Shown here in pieces: positions 1-10,140 of a stretch of DNA of 15,269 nt. Source of the DNA: Lobulomyces angularis (Eukaryota; Chytridiomycota; Chytridiomycetes; Lobulomycetales; Lobulomycetaceae). The notes beneath the pieces are model-generated. The model was not told the origin of the DNA. It saw only the letters and a program-made list of their open reading frames with translations, and made no database searches. Positions within the stretch are counted from its first letter, which is position 1, and each line of letters begins with the position of its first letter. Location: the NCBI GenBank assembly GCA_027604685.1, contig JADHYX010000483.1:1-15269 (forward strand), in the 5' to 3' direction. A program made the position numbers and the translations under genes.

Positions 1-332
1 AAAAAAAAAAAAAAAAAATAGTCACAATACGCCTCCCAATTTTTGTTTTTTTAAATACTTCTGCAGTTTTTTTGTACCAAATTTTAAGTATTACTTTTTT
101 TTGAAAAAAAAAAAGATTAATTAGAGTTGATGAAAAAAAACTATTAATAAAAAATATTGAAAAACTAAGTTTTTTTATGTCAGTAAACTTACAAAAAACA
201 AAAATATTTTTTAAAATTGTAGTAAAGTTTTCTTATATTTAATACAACAATATTAATTAAATACCCAAATTAAAAATACAAAAAGGAACCGATATTTCCA
301 AAATAATGATAAAAAAAAAAATAACTATAAAC
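1..332. other. AT-rich spacer downstream of CTP synthase
   Basis: This stretch lies 3' of the minus-strand CTP synthase stop codon and begins with an A-run of about 18. It is built of A and T homopolymers with no open frame of note on either strand. It must hold the 3' UTR and polyadenylation region of the CTP synthase transcript, but I see no canonical AATAAA on the minus strand close to the stop. Confidence 0.6.
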
Positions 333-2550
<2,218 letters not shown>

Positions 2551-3062
2551 TGTTGAAAAAATTTTATATAGCGATTTGATTTCTTTTTTTTTTTTTGGTA
2601 TTGATTTTTAATATTTTTCTTTCTTGAATTGACTTATTTAGCTTTTTAATTTAAGTAAAAGCTGCCCAATAATTTATTAAATTAAATCAAGGGAAAGAAA
2701 AAAAAAAAAAATTACCATAAAATTTTTACTTGACTAAAAAGTAGCAAAGACAATCATTATAGAAATTAAACCATAAAACCTCATCAATCCATGTTATTCA
2801 GTTGCCCTTTCTCGTTAATTATCATTTTTAATTGGCTATTTAATTGCAGAGTATGTTTTGGAAAACCTACAATCTAAGTTATAGGATGAAATATTTTTTG
2901 GAAAAAAAAAGGAATTCAATTAAAAAAAGGTCATTTTTGCAGAATTTAGATGAACGTACTTTTTATTAAAAAACAGAATTTTTTTTTTTTTATTAAAAAT
3001 TAACAAATTTATATGGAAAAAGAAGCCAAAAACAAAAAAAAAACTAAAATATATGTTATCTC
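2551..3062. other. Spacer between membrane-protein and CTP synthase genes
   Basis: Both flanking genes are on the minus strand, so this holds the 3' end of the membrane-protein transcript and the promoter and 5' UTR of CTP synthase. Just upstream of the CTP synthase ATG is a short TATA-like string (around 2566-2571) and then long A/T runs. No further open frame or RNA gene is visible. Confidence 0.6.
2989..2994 (-). terminator. AATAAA poly(A) signal candidate
   Basis: The minus strand reads AATAAA here, about 70 nt after the stop codon of the membrane-protein gene, a normal position for a polyadenylation signal. In sequence this AT-rich the hexamer also turns up by chance. Confidence 0.4.
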
Positions 3063-4678
3063 TTAAAGTAAATTTTTGAAAGAGACTTCACCTTCGGCAC
3101 CATTTCCAATTGCAGAAATGTAACCATACCTTCCAATAAAAAAAAAAATTTTAAAAAAAGTTGAGTAATATTGTACCTAGCGGAATACAAAATAACAATC
3201 ATTACTATTTGCCAGAGATCTTGTTTCCATTTTGGGCCAAAATTTAATACCACTCCCACGAAAGTTAACATTACAAGATCCAAGTTTTTTAAAAATATAT
3301 CGTAAGAGGATATAAATCCATAAAATGTTGCAAAATAACTGCAGAATTATAAAAAACAATTAAATTTTCCAATTTCATGCTATACCTTGCTGCATAAACA
3401 ATAAAGCTAGTTCTTGGGCCAATGTATTTTTTAAATTTTAAGGTCTGCAATAAAAAAAAAAAAAATTAGTTATAAAAAATTTAAAAAATCAAAAATCAAA
3501 TAAAATAGGAAATAACAAGAAAAATACATGTAAAAAGACAGAAATGGTTGTAGCCATTGAGGAAAAAATTTCTAACAAGTACATATTTTTTTGTTGTTGA
3601 TTGTTTAATCTATCCATAAATCTGACATAGTTCAAAAAGAATCCAATCTAGTTTAAATGATTTAAGGTTTAGAAAAAATTTTTTTTGTAATTATTTTACA
3701 TAGTGTTTTGCCCAAACGTAAAAACATTTTGTTATAAAAATTGCATAAGCATAAAACTTTCGATTTCTATCAGTTTTATTTTCTGGAAAACCCATTGAGT
3801 CCCTAAATATAATTTGAGAAAAAAAAAAGAAAAGAAAAACATTATTTACCTAAACGAGGTTTTTGGCCATAATGGTCTTATAATATATGGGCAAAACACA
3901 AAGAGTAATTCCAAAGCAAAAGTTCTTTTAAAAAAAATGTAGAACTGATCATTGAAATACAACCATTGCCAGAGTAAAATTAAAGCGAAAAAACTGTTTT
4001 CAGTGATAAAATTGTAAGACATGGTTCTTTTATCACTAAAGTAACCTTGATCTTTAGTATTTTTTGGTAAAAACCAAAAAGTAGCAATAGCGTTTAAAGA
4101 TTGAAATAGTCCAGTAAAAGGTACAGACCAAATCAATATCGAGTTTTTGAAAGTATGGTAATTATAAAAGTACCACACCAGCGCTAGAGTCCATTGTATG
4201 AGAAAACTAAGACCTGTTTCATGTTATATTTCCCATTTATTACTAAACATATCTCTTTTTTTAAACTTACCTCCAACACGGTGAGATAAAAATTTTTTAC
4301 TGAAGAAGAGCTTGAATAAGAAGTCAGCTTGTCTGAATGGGGTGTATGACCAAAGACCTTTAAAATATATAAAAGTTAATCGGAAATTTAGAAAATATAT
4401 GATAAATAAGTTGTAAAAAAAAAAAATTCAAAAGAATTTTTATGTAAATTTATAATTTAAAAACAAAGAAAAATAAAATAAAAGAAAAAGTTACCATGTT
4501 GTTGGGAAACGATTTTTCCAGTGAGTAAAAACTTTTCAGTTTCTAGATCTTCTTGTTCAGTTGAGGAGTTTGAGTCAGTTGAAATTTTGCTGTCAGTTTT
4601 GGCAAGTTCAGTAGGAATAAGTGGATCGGATGGTTTTAAAGCAGATCTTTTAGTAGGTTTGTTGTCACGATGAAGCAT
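3063..4678 (-). CDS. Multi-pass membrane protein, unassigned, eight exons
   Basis: I do not recognise the family. On the minus strand the exons are 4678-4495, 4357-4271, 4213-3850, 3802-3700, 3647-3528, 3444-3386, 3338-3177 and 3129-3063. All junctions are GT..AG and keep frame, giving 381 residues and a TAA stop. Residues 1-61 are polar, rich in Ser, Thr, Lys and Glu, and probably disordered and cytosolic. Then come about seven to nine hydrophobic segments, near 92-109, 115-139, 163-182, 188-206, 228-252, 268-290, 297-320, 323-340 and 345-362. The loops hold aromatic, conserved-looking motifs: LPKNTKDQGYFSDK (139-152), WPKTSFRDS (206-214), AKHYIGFF, and GPRTSF before segment seven. The clean splicing and intact frame argue for a functional gene. 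The cellular membrane, substrate and partners cannot be told from the sequence. Confidence 0.88.
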
Positions 4679-5051
4679 TTTTTTGTAAGATCAGTTTTTC
4701 AAAAAGAAGAAAAGTTCAAGAAAGAAGCAGGATAAATGATCATCCAGTGCTCTGAAAAGTCCTCGGAGAATTATAGACCTGGTTTTTCCGTAATTTTTAA
4801 TATATATAACAAAGCAAATTACGAAAAATAATGGAATGGAGATTATTCAAGTATTTAAGAAGCAAGTTATTTGGGTATGTTTTGTTTTCTATATAATGTT
4901 GCTATTTTTTTGTTTATTTAGTTACTCTATTTGATTCTTCTTCAACATACCTTAAGAAGGACAAGGTGTATTAGATAAGTAGAAAGGGGCATTCTACATA
5001 ATAATATAATAATAAGAAGAGTATAAAATAGATCAAGTTCTAAGTCTTTTA
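4679..5051. other. Upstream region of the membrane-protein gene
   Basis: No convincing coding sequence. A TATATATA-like string near 4800-4808 lies about 125 bp upstream of the minus-strand start codon and could be a core promoter element. Near 4947-4971 there is a weak imperfect inverted repeat (ATACCTT against AAGGTGTAT) that I would not interpret. Confidence 0.45.
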
Positions 5052-5234
5052 TTAATTGAACAACAAGCAAGGGTTCGTGTAACAAAGAAACCCAATACAA
5101 GTTGAATTTGACCTAAATAGACTTTCTTCAAGTCCTGAAGGAGCAATTGGTAAAACTGGTGATTGTGCTAAAGTTTCTATTTTAGCAGATGAGACTGAGT
5201 TAATAAATACTAATGCTAAAATATATAATATCAT
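5052..5234 (-). CDS. Possible small secreted peptide (60 aa)
   Basis: This single open frame encodes 60 residues. The first 17 or so (MILYILALVFINSVSSA) look like a signal peptide with a short hydrophobic core and an SSA cleavage motif. The remainder is polar with three cysteines near the C-terminus (CIGFLCYTNPC), and no homology is recognised. An AATAAA-like string follows directly after the stop, very close for a poly(A) signal. It could instead be the first exon of a longer split gene or a chance frame. The base composition is less AT-biased than the flanks, which slightly favours coding. Confidence 0.35.
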   Translation of the reverse strand: MILYILALVFINSVSSAKIETLAQSPVLPIAPSGLEESLFRSNSTCIGFLCYTNPCLLFN

Positions 5235-5883
5235 AACTTAAATATTTTAATTATTCCATAAAATGATGATAAAAAAAAAAAAGTCTTGCTTTTTAAAGAT
5301 TTTCTGGGATTATTTTGTTATACAACAAAATGAAAAATAAAAACAACAAATCCTAAAAAACTGTAAAAAAAATTTGATAACTAAAAATTCTAAAAATGTG
5401 AAAATTCAAAAAAGGGGGTTACTTGTCCCCCAACTAAATTAACAAAGTTTTTATAGCAAAAAAAAAAGTAATTTTTAAAAAAGTATCTTTATACTGAAAC
5501 AAAAATCAACTTTTCAATCTTTTTCTACCTAGCAATTTAATTATCACTATTAATTTAATCCTCTGATACCGATTATGATAACTAATTTACAAATTAAATT
5601 TTTTCGTAAGGGTTGATTTGCAGTTTTTTATTTTTTTTTTATTTCTATTTTTTAGTTTTTTCAATTCAAAATTAATTTAAATTGGAGAACACAGAAATTA
5701 ATCTTTGCCTTTTATAAATTTAAAGCAGCTATATTATCATTGAATTTCTTTCAATGTCAAAAAATAAATAGTTGAAAGTTGAAAAAATGTCAAAAATAAA
5801 AAAAAGTGAATTGTAAAAAAAAAAAAATATATTAGTTAAAGGTAGTGGAGAAGATGCAAAGTTAAACTCTTCTCCTTCCTTTA
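5235..5883. other. AT-rich spacer without visible genes
   Basis: I looked here for the missing FMN-binding flavodoxin domain of the reductase relic that follows and found no flavodoxin-like peptide in the plus frames. A short run just before 5884 (about 5836-5883) is open in another frame and could be a remnant of an upstream exon. The rest is homopolymer-rich spacer. Confidence 0.5.
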
Positions 5884-7471
5884 ATGCAAAAGTTTTTATT
5901 CTTCCTAAAACTTTTCGAATCTACAAAAGCAGTTAAAGGATTAGCAAAAATGCCTACGGAATTTTTAAAAGTTGTTCCTAGTCAGTTGAAAAAGCCGCTA
6001 AATCACTCAACCAAAAATTTCTTAAGTTTGATTTTACCAAAGGACTCACGTACTGGTATTCAAAGCATTACTACACCTACTATTTGTAGTGTTAGTAGGG
6101 TTAAGAAATTGACTGGAAATTTATCTGAGAAAAGAAAATTATTCAATGGGAAATTGATCTGAGCTGCAGAGCAATGAATGAAGTAGAAAAACTCACCTCG
6201 CAAGACGCCGTTGGGAAAGTTTGTCCAAATGCCGATGAATTAGTTCTTGGTATTTTAAAAAGGTTAAACTTAGACCCTGAAGGTATTTGAAATTCATTAT
6301 ACAGATCGTGCATCCGACAAAGGTTCATATAAATTAAATTTAAATTTGAGCAATTTTAAAAACAAGAAATTCAGCTACAGCCTTTGGATATAAGGGACAA
6401 CCATCAGTTTCCTACTATGAGTGCCTGAAATTTTTTTTAGATATAATTTCATTTTCAAAATCTTTTTTTAGAATGTTAGCTGAGTATTCATCAGACGAAA
6501 TTGAAATAAAATGGTTATCGATTTTATCAAGTGTTCAAGGTATTTTGTTATATCCAAATTTTAACTTTAAAATTGTCATTTTACTGTAGGGACATCAACT
6601 TTGAAATTATTTCGAGAAAGAAATGCCAATGTGTTTAGATATTTTAACAAACTTTCCTAATTCTACTCCAAATTTTGGTAGATTGGTAGAAAATTTATTT
6701 AATTGCACCCAAGATATTTTTCATTAGTATCAAAAAATGATACTTCAAAAACAATTACAATTTGGTTTCAATGTCAGCGGATTTGAAGATGGATTTGATA
6801 GACGCTTACGAGGTCTTTGCAAGGGATGGTTAGATGATCTCACATGCAAGACAAATAGTAGAGAATGGGAACTTTTAAATTCTGAAATTTGGTTCCAATA
6901 TTTCCAAAATTAACAAACGATATTAAATTTCCAAGACATTTTAAAAAATTGTTGTTGGTGACTGCAGATGGTGACTGCAGATACTGGGATCATGCCGTTC
7001 ATTAGTTTTTTGGAATACGTCAAAAAATTAAGGAAAGAGGAGCAACCAGAAGTTTGGTTATTGTATGGCGCCAGATACTACGGAATTGAAGGAGATGTTT
7101 GCTTTGAGAACTATTTAAAAGATTTAAAACCTGATTTGAGAAATTTTTCTCTAAATTTATGCCTTTCTCGGCAGGAAGTAGGTAAAGGATATTTTAAAGG
7201 TTATGTCCAAAATTTAATAAAAACTAATCAAAGCGATATATTAAACTTTATAAATGGCGATGATGCTGGCATCTATGTTTTTGGTAACTGCATTCTAAAA
7301 ATCATTTCATATATTTAATCAAATAGCTCCGTGAATATTGCAGAAGATTTGAATGCAGCATTTATTGATATAATCAATGAGCAGAAACTGGATGTTAAGG
7401 GAATTGAAATTTTATCAAAGTTGACAGAAGGGAAACGCTATGTTAGAGAAATTTGGGTTTTGAATTTATAG
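5884..7471 (+). pseudogene. Methionine synthase reductase-like diflavin reductase relic
   Basis: The intact enzyme would pass electrons from NADPH through FAD and FMN to re-activate cobalamin-dependent methionine synthase. Readable in order: a linker (about 5884-6149); a connecting/FAD segment with VCPNADELVLGILKRLNL (about 6222-6275); MLAEYSSDEIE and LSSVQG (6475-6539); CLDILTNFP (6626-6661); the FAD motif PRYFS (6709-6723); GLCKGWLDDL (6811-6840); TGIMPFISFLEY at the NADPH site (6983-7018); WLLYGAR; and a C-terminus with GKRYVREIW (7430-7456), like the KRYLQDIW end of MTRR. Two introns are still recognisable, 6283-6380 and 6540-6589. The frame breaks near 6150, 6615, 6705, 6760, 6890 and 6970, and a stop lies near 7316. 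The N-terminal FMN domain is absent. Retained introns mean decay in place, not retroposition. The main alternative is a TAH18/NDOR1-type reductase. Confidence 0.75.
6957..6982 (+). repeat. Perfect 13-bp tandem duplication inside the reductase relic
   Basis: GGTGACTGCAGAT occurs twice back to back (6957-6969 and 6970-6982). Thirteen is not a multiple of three, so the second copy shifts the frame exactly where the NADPH-binding G-x-GTG-type loop should be. Removing one copy in thought joins LLLVTAD to TGIMPF, which matches the family order. Confidence 0.95.
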
Positions 7472-7681
7472 ACTTAAATTATTGTATTTTGTACTGTAGA
7501 GCATTATAGCATTATAGTTATTTATTGCAGATTACTAAATTACTTGGTAAATTGAGACCAGAAGTTTTTTTTTTTTTTTTTGTGGAGTAAATTAATTCTC
7601 CTCTAAAAAAAATTTTTATCATTTTTTTTTATTTTGATCTCTTCTTATACATCAAACATCTATTTTTATCTTTATACCACA
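7472..7681. other. Spacer between two gene relics
   Basis: About 210 bp of A/T-rich sequence with long T-runs, and no open frame or RNA gene. It would have held the reductase 3' UTR and the promoter of the carboxylase gene whose start is recognisable at 7682. Confidence 0.5.
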
Positions 7682-7978
7682 ATGGTACGCTTAAATCAGC
7701 AAGCCAGTAACTAATTGTTTAAAAAATTCTTAACTGCAAATAAAACTTTAGTAAAAACTTTTGATAAAATTTTAATTGTAATTAGGTATGCCCTTTAAAA
7801 TATTTACCAGCAAATATGGATAAAAATGTAATTAAAATTTTTTTTTTTATGTTGTTTTTTTATTATTTAGATGGCAAATTGCCTGCAGAGTCATAAAAAC
7901 TGCAAAATGTTAATTAAAACTGTTGCTATATATTCTGAAGCTGATTCAAATGCAATGTTTACTCTTTCTCAAGAGTAA
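7682..7978 (+). pseudogene. Biotin-dependent carboxylase alpha-subunit 5' relic
   Basis: The living enzyme would be a mitochondrial methylcrotonyl-CoA or propionyl-CoA carboxylase alpha subunit, which carboxylates biotin. The first exon relic starts at ATG 7682 with a basic leader (KKFLTANKTLVKT) broken by TAA at 7712-7714. It reaches FDKILIVIR at 7785, where the family has FDKILIANR. A GT..AG intron (7786-7870) follows. The second exon from 7871 reads WQIACRVIKTAK where the family has GEIACRVIKTAK. A one-base slip near 7907 comes before KTVAIYSEADSNAM, and a TAA stands at 7976. The rest of the roughly 700-residue protein (ATP grasp, biotinyl domain) is missing. The match runs through both sides of the intron in the right order, so chance is unlikely. 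Methylcrotonyl and propionyl types cannot be separated from this much. Confidence 0.72.
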
Positions 7979-8021
7979 AGACATAAATGTATTTAGAAGA
8001 CATCTTTCAAAAGTTCACCTC

Positions 8022-8057
8022 TCAGCCTCAGGGGCTGAAATTAACGCGATATATCGC
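8022..8057. repeat. Hairpin followed by a 12-bp perfect palindrome
   Basis: TCAGCC (8022-8027) and GGCTGA (8033-8038) form a 6-bp stem with a 5-nt loop. A few bases on, GCGATATATCGC (8046-8057) is a perfect palindrome. Both sit in an unusually G/C-containing patch and just outside the left arm of the inverted-repeat structure at 8092. Role unknown. Confidence 0.7.
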
Positions 8058-8091
8058 CATTTTTAACTGCCATTTATTCAACAGGGGTATA

Positions 8092-8647
8092 GGAGGACGT
8101 AGTTTCGGAGCTAGCCGCAAAAAGTGTAATTTTTCTGTTTCCCGGTTACAAAAGGACAGGTGAATCAGAGCTTCTCATCTAAGGAGAGAGAGCGATAAAA
8201 AAAAAACAAAAAATCCCTATTTGTCATATTAAATTAATATAAGGGTTTATTCCATGTTTTAGCGTAATTGAGAGGTCTTAAGGGTTTTAGTGTGACCAGG
8301 TTTACTGAGGCTTGGGGGAAGGACGTCTGCAAGCTTCACTATTCTAAAATTTTTTTATGATAAAAAAGAATTGTTGCAACCAAATACTATAATATGATAT
8401 TTTTTAAAAGTACATTATGTATATTTTTGTAATAATTAATATAATTTTGACATCCATTCTTCTACTTGCTTGCAATTTACATAATTAGAGAATTAGTCAA
8501 AAAAAAGAAAAACCTTATCTACGATTAAAACCCTAAAATGATAAACCCTTTTTAGACTTTTCACCCCCCTAAAACTCCAAACCTCATTTTAAATCTTAAT
8601 TTTTTTTTTTTGCAGGATTCCTTGGTTACTAAGCGCCTACGTCCTCC
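8092..8647. mobile_element. Candidate foldback/MITE-like element (nested inverted repeats)
   Basis: Three inverted pairs are nested in the right order. The outermost is GGAGGACGTAG (8092-8102) with CTACGTCCTCC (8637-8647), 11 of 11. Inside it is AAGGGTTTAT (8241-8250) with ATAAACCCTT (8541-8550), 10 of 10. The inner pair is AGGGTTTTA (8281-8289) with TAAAACCCT (8526-8534), 9 of 9. The outer pair is G/C-rich in a genome where that is rare, and it frames a 556-bp unit with no long open frame. That is what a non-autonomous DNA transposon with degraded arms would look like. No target-site duplication is evident next to the outer arms, so the true ends may lie elsewhere, or this may be another repeat type. 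Confidence 0.4.
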
Positions 8648-8804
8648 GTGTAGTGGCATGTAAGACTCCAGTTTTAAATTAATTTAGTACCTTACTTTTT
8701 AAATAAGGGATGTAATTTTTTGAATAAATAGATGTAAATTGAATGCAGTTTTACACATTAAATATTTACTCCAAATTAAGATTAAAGATATATATTTAGA
8801 TAGA

Positions 8805-9179
8805 ATGAAGGTTTTAGATTTATCATTGGTTGTTTCTACACTTGTTTATGGTACTAGTGCCTGGAGACTTCAAACTTATAGACACAAAGATTACGTCGAC
8901 CGTATCGAAGATCGAACTGGCATGAGCGGAACAGGAAGAAACCAATGTTTCAACGTTAGAGTTAACGATGCTGCTAGTTCCTTTAAATGGGCCCCTTGTC
9001 ATGGCGAAGGTACTCATACTATTGCAAAGCTTACTCTGTACAAACACGCCGATTGCCGTGAAGCTTTTGGTTGGGCAACCAACAATAAAGATTGGAATAT
9101 GAAATTAATGGCTACTAATGACCAACTATCTAGCTATAGAGTGCACGAAGAAGGACAACAACTTATCTGCCCTCCTTAA
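8805..9179 (+). CDS. Small secreted four-cysteine protein (crystallin-like pattern)
   Basis: Encodes 124 residues with a textbook signal peptide, MKVLDLSLVVSTLVYGTSA, and likely cleavage before W20. The mature part has four cysteines (C48, C65, C84, C122), probably two disulphides, and two short aromatic repeats: WRLQTYRHKDY near the N-terminus and SSFKWAPC / LTLYKHADC further on. This W-x-Y...SSF-x-W...LY...C layout resembles small secreted proteins of early-diverging fungi with a beta/gamma-crystallin-like fold. That assignment rests on pattern only. An upstream in-frame ATG at 8739 was rejected because it would bury the signal peptide. The gene is intronless, and its G/C-ending codons (GTC, GAC, ATC, TGC) contrast with the neighbours and suggest strong expression. 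It probably acts outside the cell or in the wall. Confidence 0.85.
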   Translation: MKVLDLSLVVSTLVYGTSAWRLQTYRHKDYVDRIEDRTGMSGTGRNQCFNVRVNDAASSFKWAPCHGEGTHTIAKLTLYKHADCREAFGWATNNKDWNMKLMATNDQLSSYRVHEEGQQLICPP

Positions 9180-9244
9180 ACAATCATATTAAATTATAGT
9201 TGCTTTCTTAGTATTGTAGTTCTTTTTCTATAGTTTTTAGAAAC

Positions 9245-9250
9245 AATAAA
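9245..9250 (+). terminator. AATAAA poly(A) signal of the secreted-protein gene
   Basis: A canonical AATAAA stands 65 nt after the TAA stop of the secreted-protein gene, the expected distance for a 3' processing signal. Confidence 0.55.
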
Positions 9251-9648
9251 CGAAAATATAAGTAACCAATAATAAAAAATGGGTCTCTTTCAACATTAAT
9301 AAAGATAATAATTGTCAAATTTTTCCAGCCAAAAATGAATTTTTTCAAAGCAAAAAAGTATATCAAGTCTAATCCACACCCTTTTGTAATATTAAACAGT
9401 CTGTTAGGATTAATATTGAAAACAGACAATTAAATAACTAAACCATTAGCTAATATTATAATTAACCTGAGAAATCCATTAGCAGAAAAGTATTCTGATA
9501 CAACAACCTTTTTATAACACACCAACTGAATTTAAAATCTAATAACTTTATTTACTTTCATCATTAATTAGGTTATCCATTAACCTAATTCTAATACAAA
9601 ACCAGTCTTCCGATTATAATAAGGAATTTAAAAAATTATTGATGTAAC
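9251..9648. other. AT-rich spacer
   Basis: No gene or RNA is recognised. The minus-strand open frame across 9208-9429 has no recognisable motif and overlaps the 3' UTR of the secreted-protein gene, so I treat it as chance. Confidence 0.5.
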
Positions 9649-9747
9649 ATGAATAAAAGAATAAAGACTGAAACTTCAAATAACGTAAGTAAACTTCTGA
9701 GGGAAGGAAAAGGTCAACCTGTGTATGCATCTGGAAAACCTATATAA
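9649..9747 (+). other. Short coding-like open frame (32 codons)
   Basis: ATG to TAA encodes 32 residues beginning MNKRIKTETSNN and ending GQPVYASGKPI. The amino acid mix is far less AT-driven than the surroundings. A GTAAGT string within it (9681-9686) would be a perfect intron donor, so this could be a first exon as well as a microprotein or a relic. No downstream partner exon was found. Confidence 0.2.
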
Positions 9748-9975
9748 AAAAAGATAAAAAACACAATAAAAACAGTACAAAAAACTCTCTAAAAACAGGA
9801 TTAGCGCTGGGAACTAAATAGGTGTTCTGATAAATTGAAATCAAGAAATAGAAGTGATGTTTTTAAATAATAGAATGTATTTTAGTATACTCAGGTAAAT
9901 TCCAAGATCCTTAAACTTCTAAATAATTATTAAAATGGAGTTAAATAGTAAAAACCTTAAAAAAACTATTATAGC
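9748..9975. other. AT-rich spacer
   Basis: A/T-rich sequence with no open frame of note and no recognised regulatory site. Confidence 0.4.
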
Positions 9976-10140
9976 TTGTGGTGTTCCCAGTTCTTCTTAC
10001 AAACGCCTCGTATCCATGATGTCAAGTGTCTTACTTGTATCCAGCAGTATCCAGCAACCAGTGATGATCCTCTGTCAGGTTTAAGATTAGTTGCATGCAC
10101 TAACCTTCCTAAATTGATATTGGCTGTCAATTGGGTTTTT
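9976..10140 (+). other. Coding-like island of unknown identity
   Basis: About 165 bp stands out from the AT-rich flanks by its higher G+C and mixed codons. Open plus-strand frames include one with CLTCIQQYPATSDDPLSG and three to four cysteines (9976-10203, drifting into T-rich sequence at the end). A second frame also stays open for about 40 codons. It ends at a TTTCTAAC string that resembles an intron branch site. It could be a lone exon or a relic of a cysteine-containing secreted protein; I recognise no family. Confidence 0.3.

Noticed and set aside
3177..3359. Minus-strand open frame overlapping the membrane-protein gene (60 codons)
   Set aside because: It overlaps exon 7 of the membrane protein in another frame; the spliced reading explains the region.
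6143..6328. Minus-strand open frame within the reductase relic
   Set aside because: The plus strand here matches diflavin reductase segments, so the antisense frame is incidental.
7987..8163. Plus-strand 58-codon open frame starting MYLEDIF
   Set aside because: It runs across the hairpin, the palindrome and the left inverted-repeat arm, has no recognised motif, and is more easily explained by the locally higher G+C of a repeat.
8234..8550. CCCTAA/TTAGGG-like words suggesting telomeric repeats
   Set aside because: They are single, imperfect words and not a tandem array; they are better described as arms of the nested inverted repeats.
8823..9047. Minus-strand open frame opposite the secreted-protein gene
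   Set aside because: Antisense shadow of a well-supported plus-strand coding sequence.
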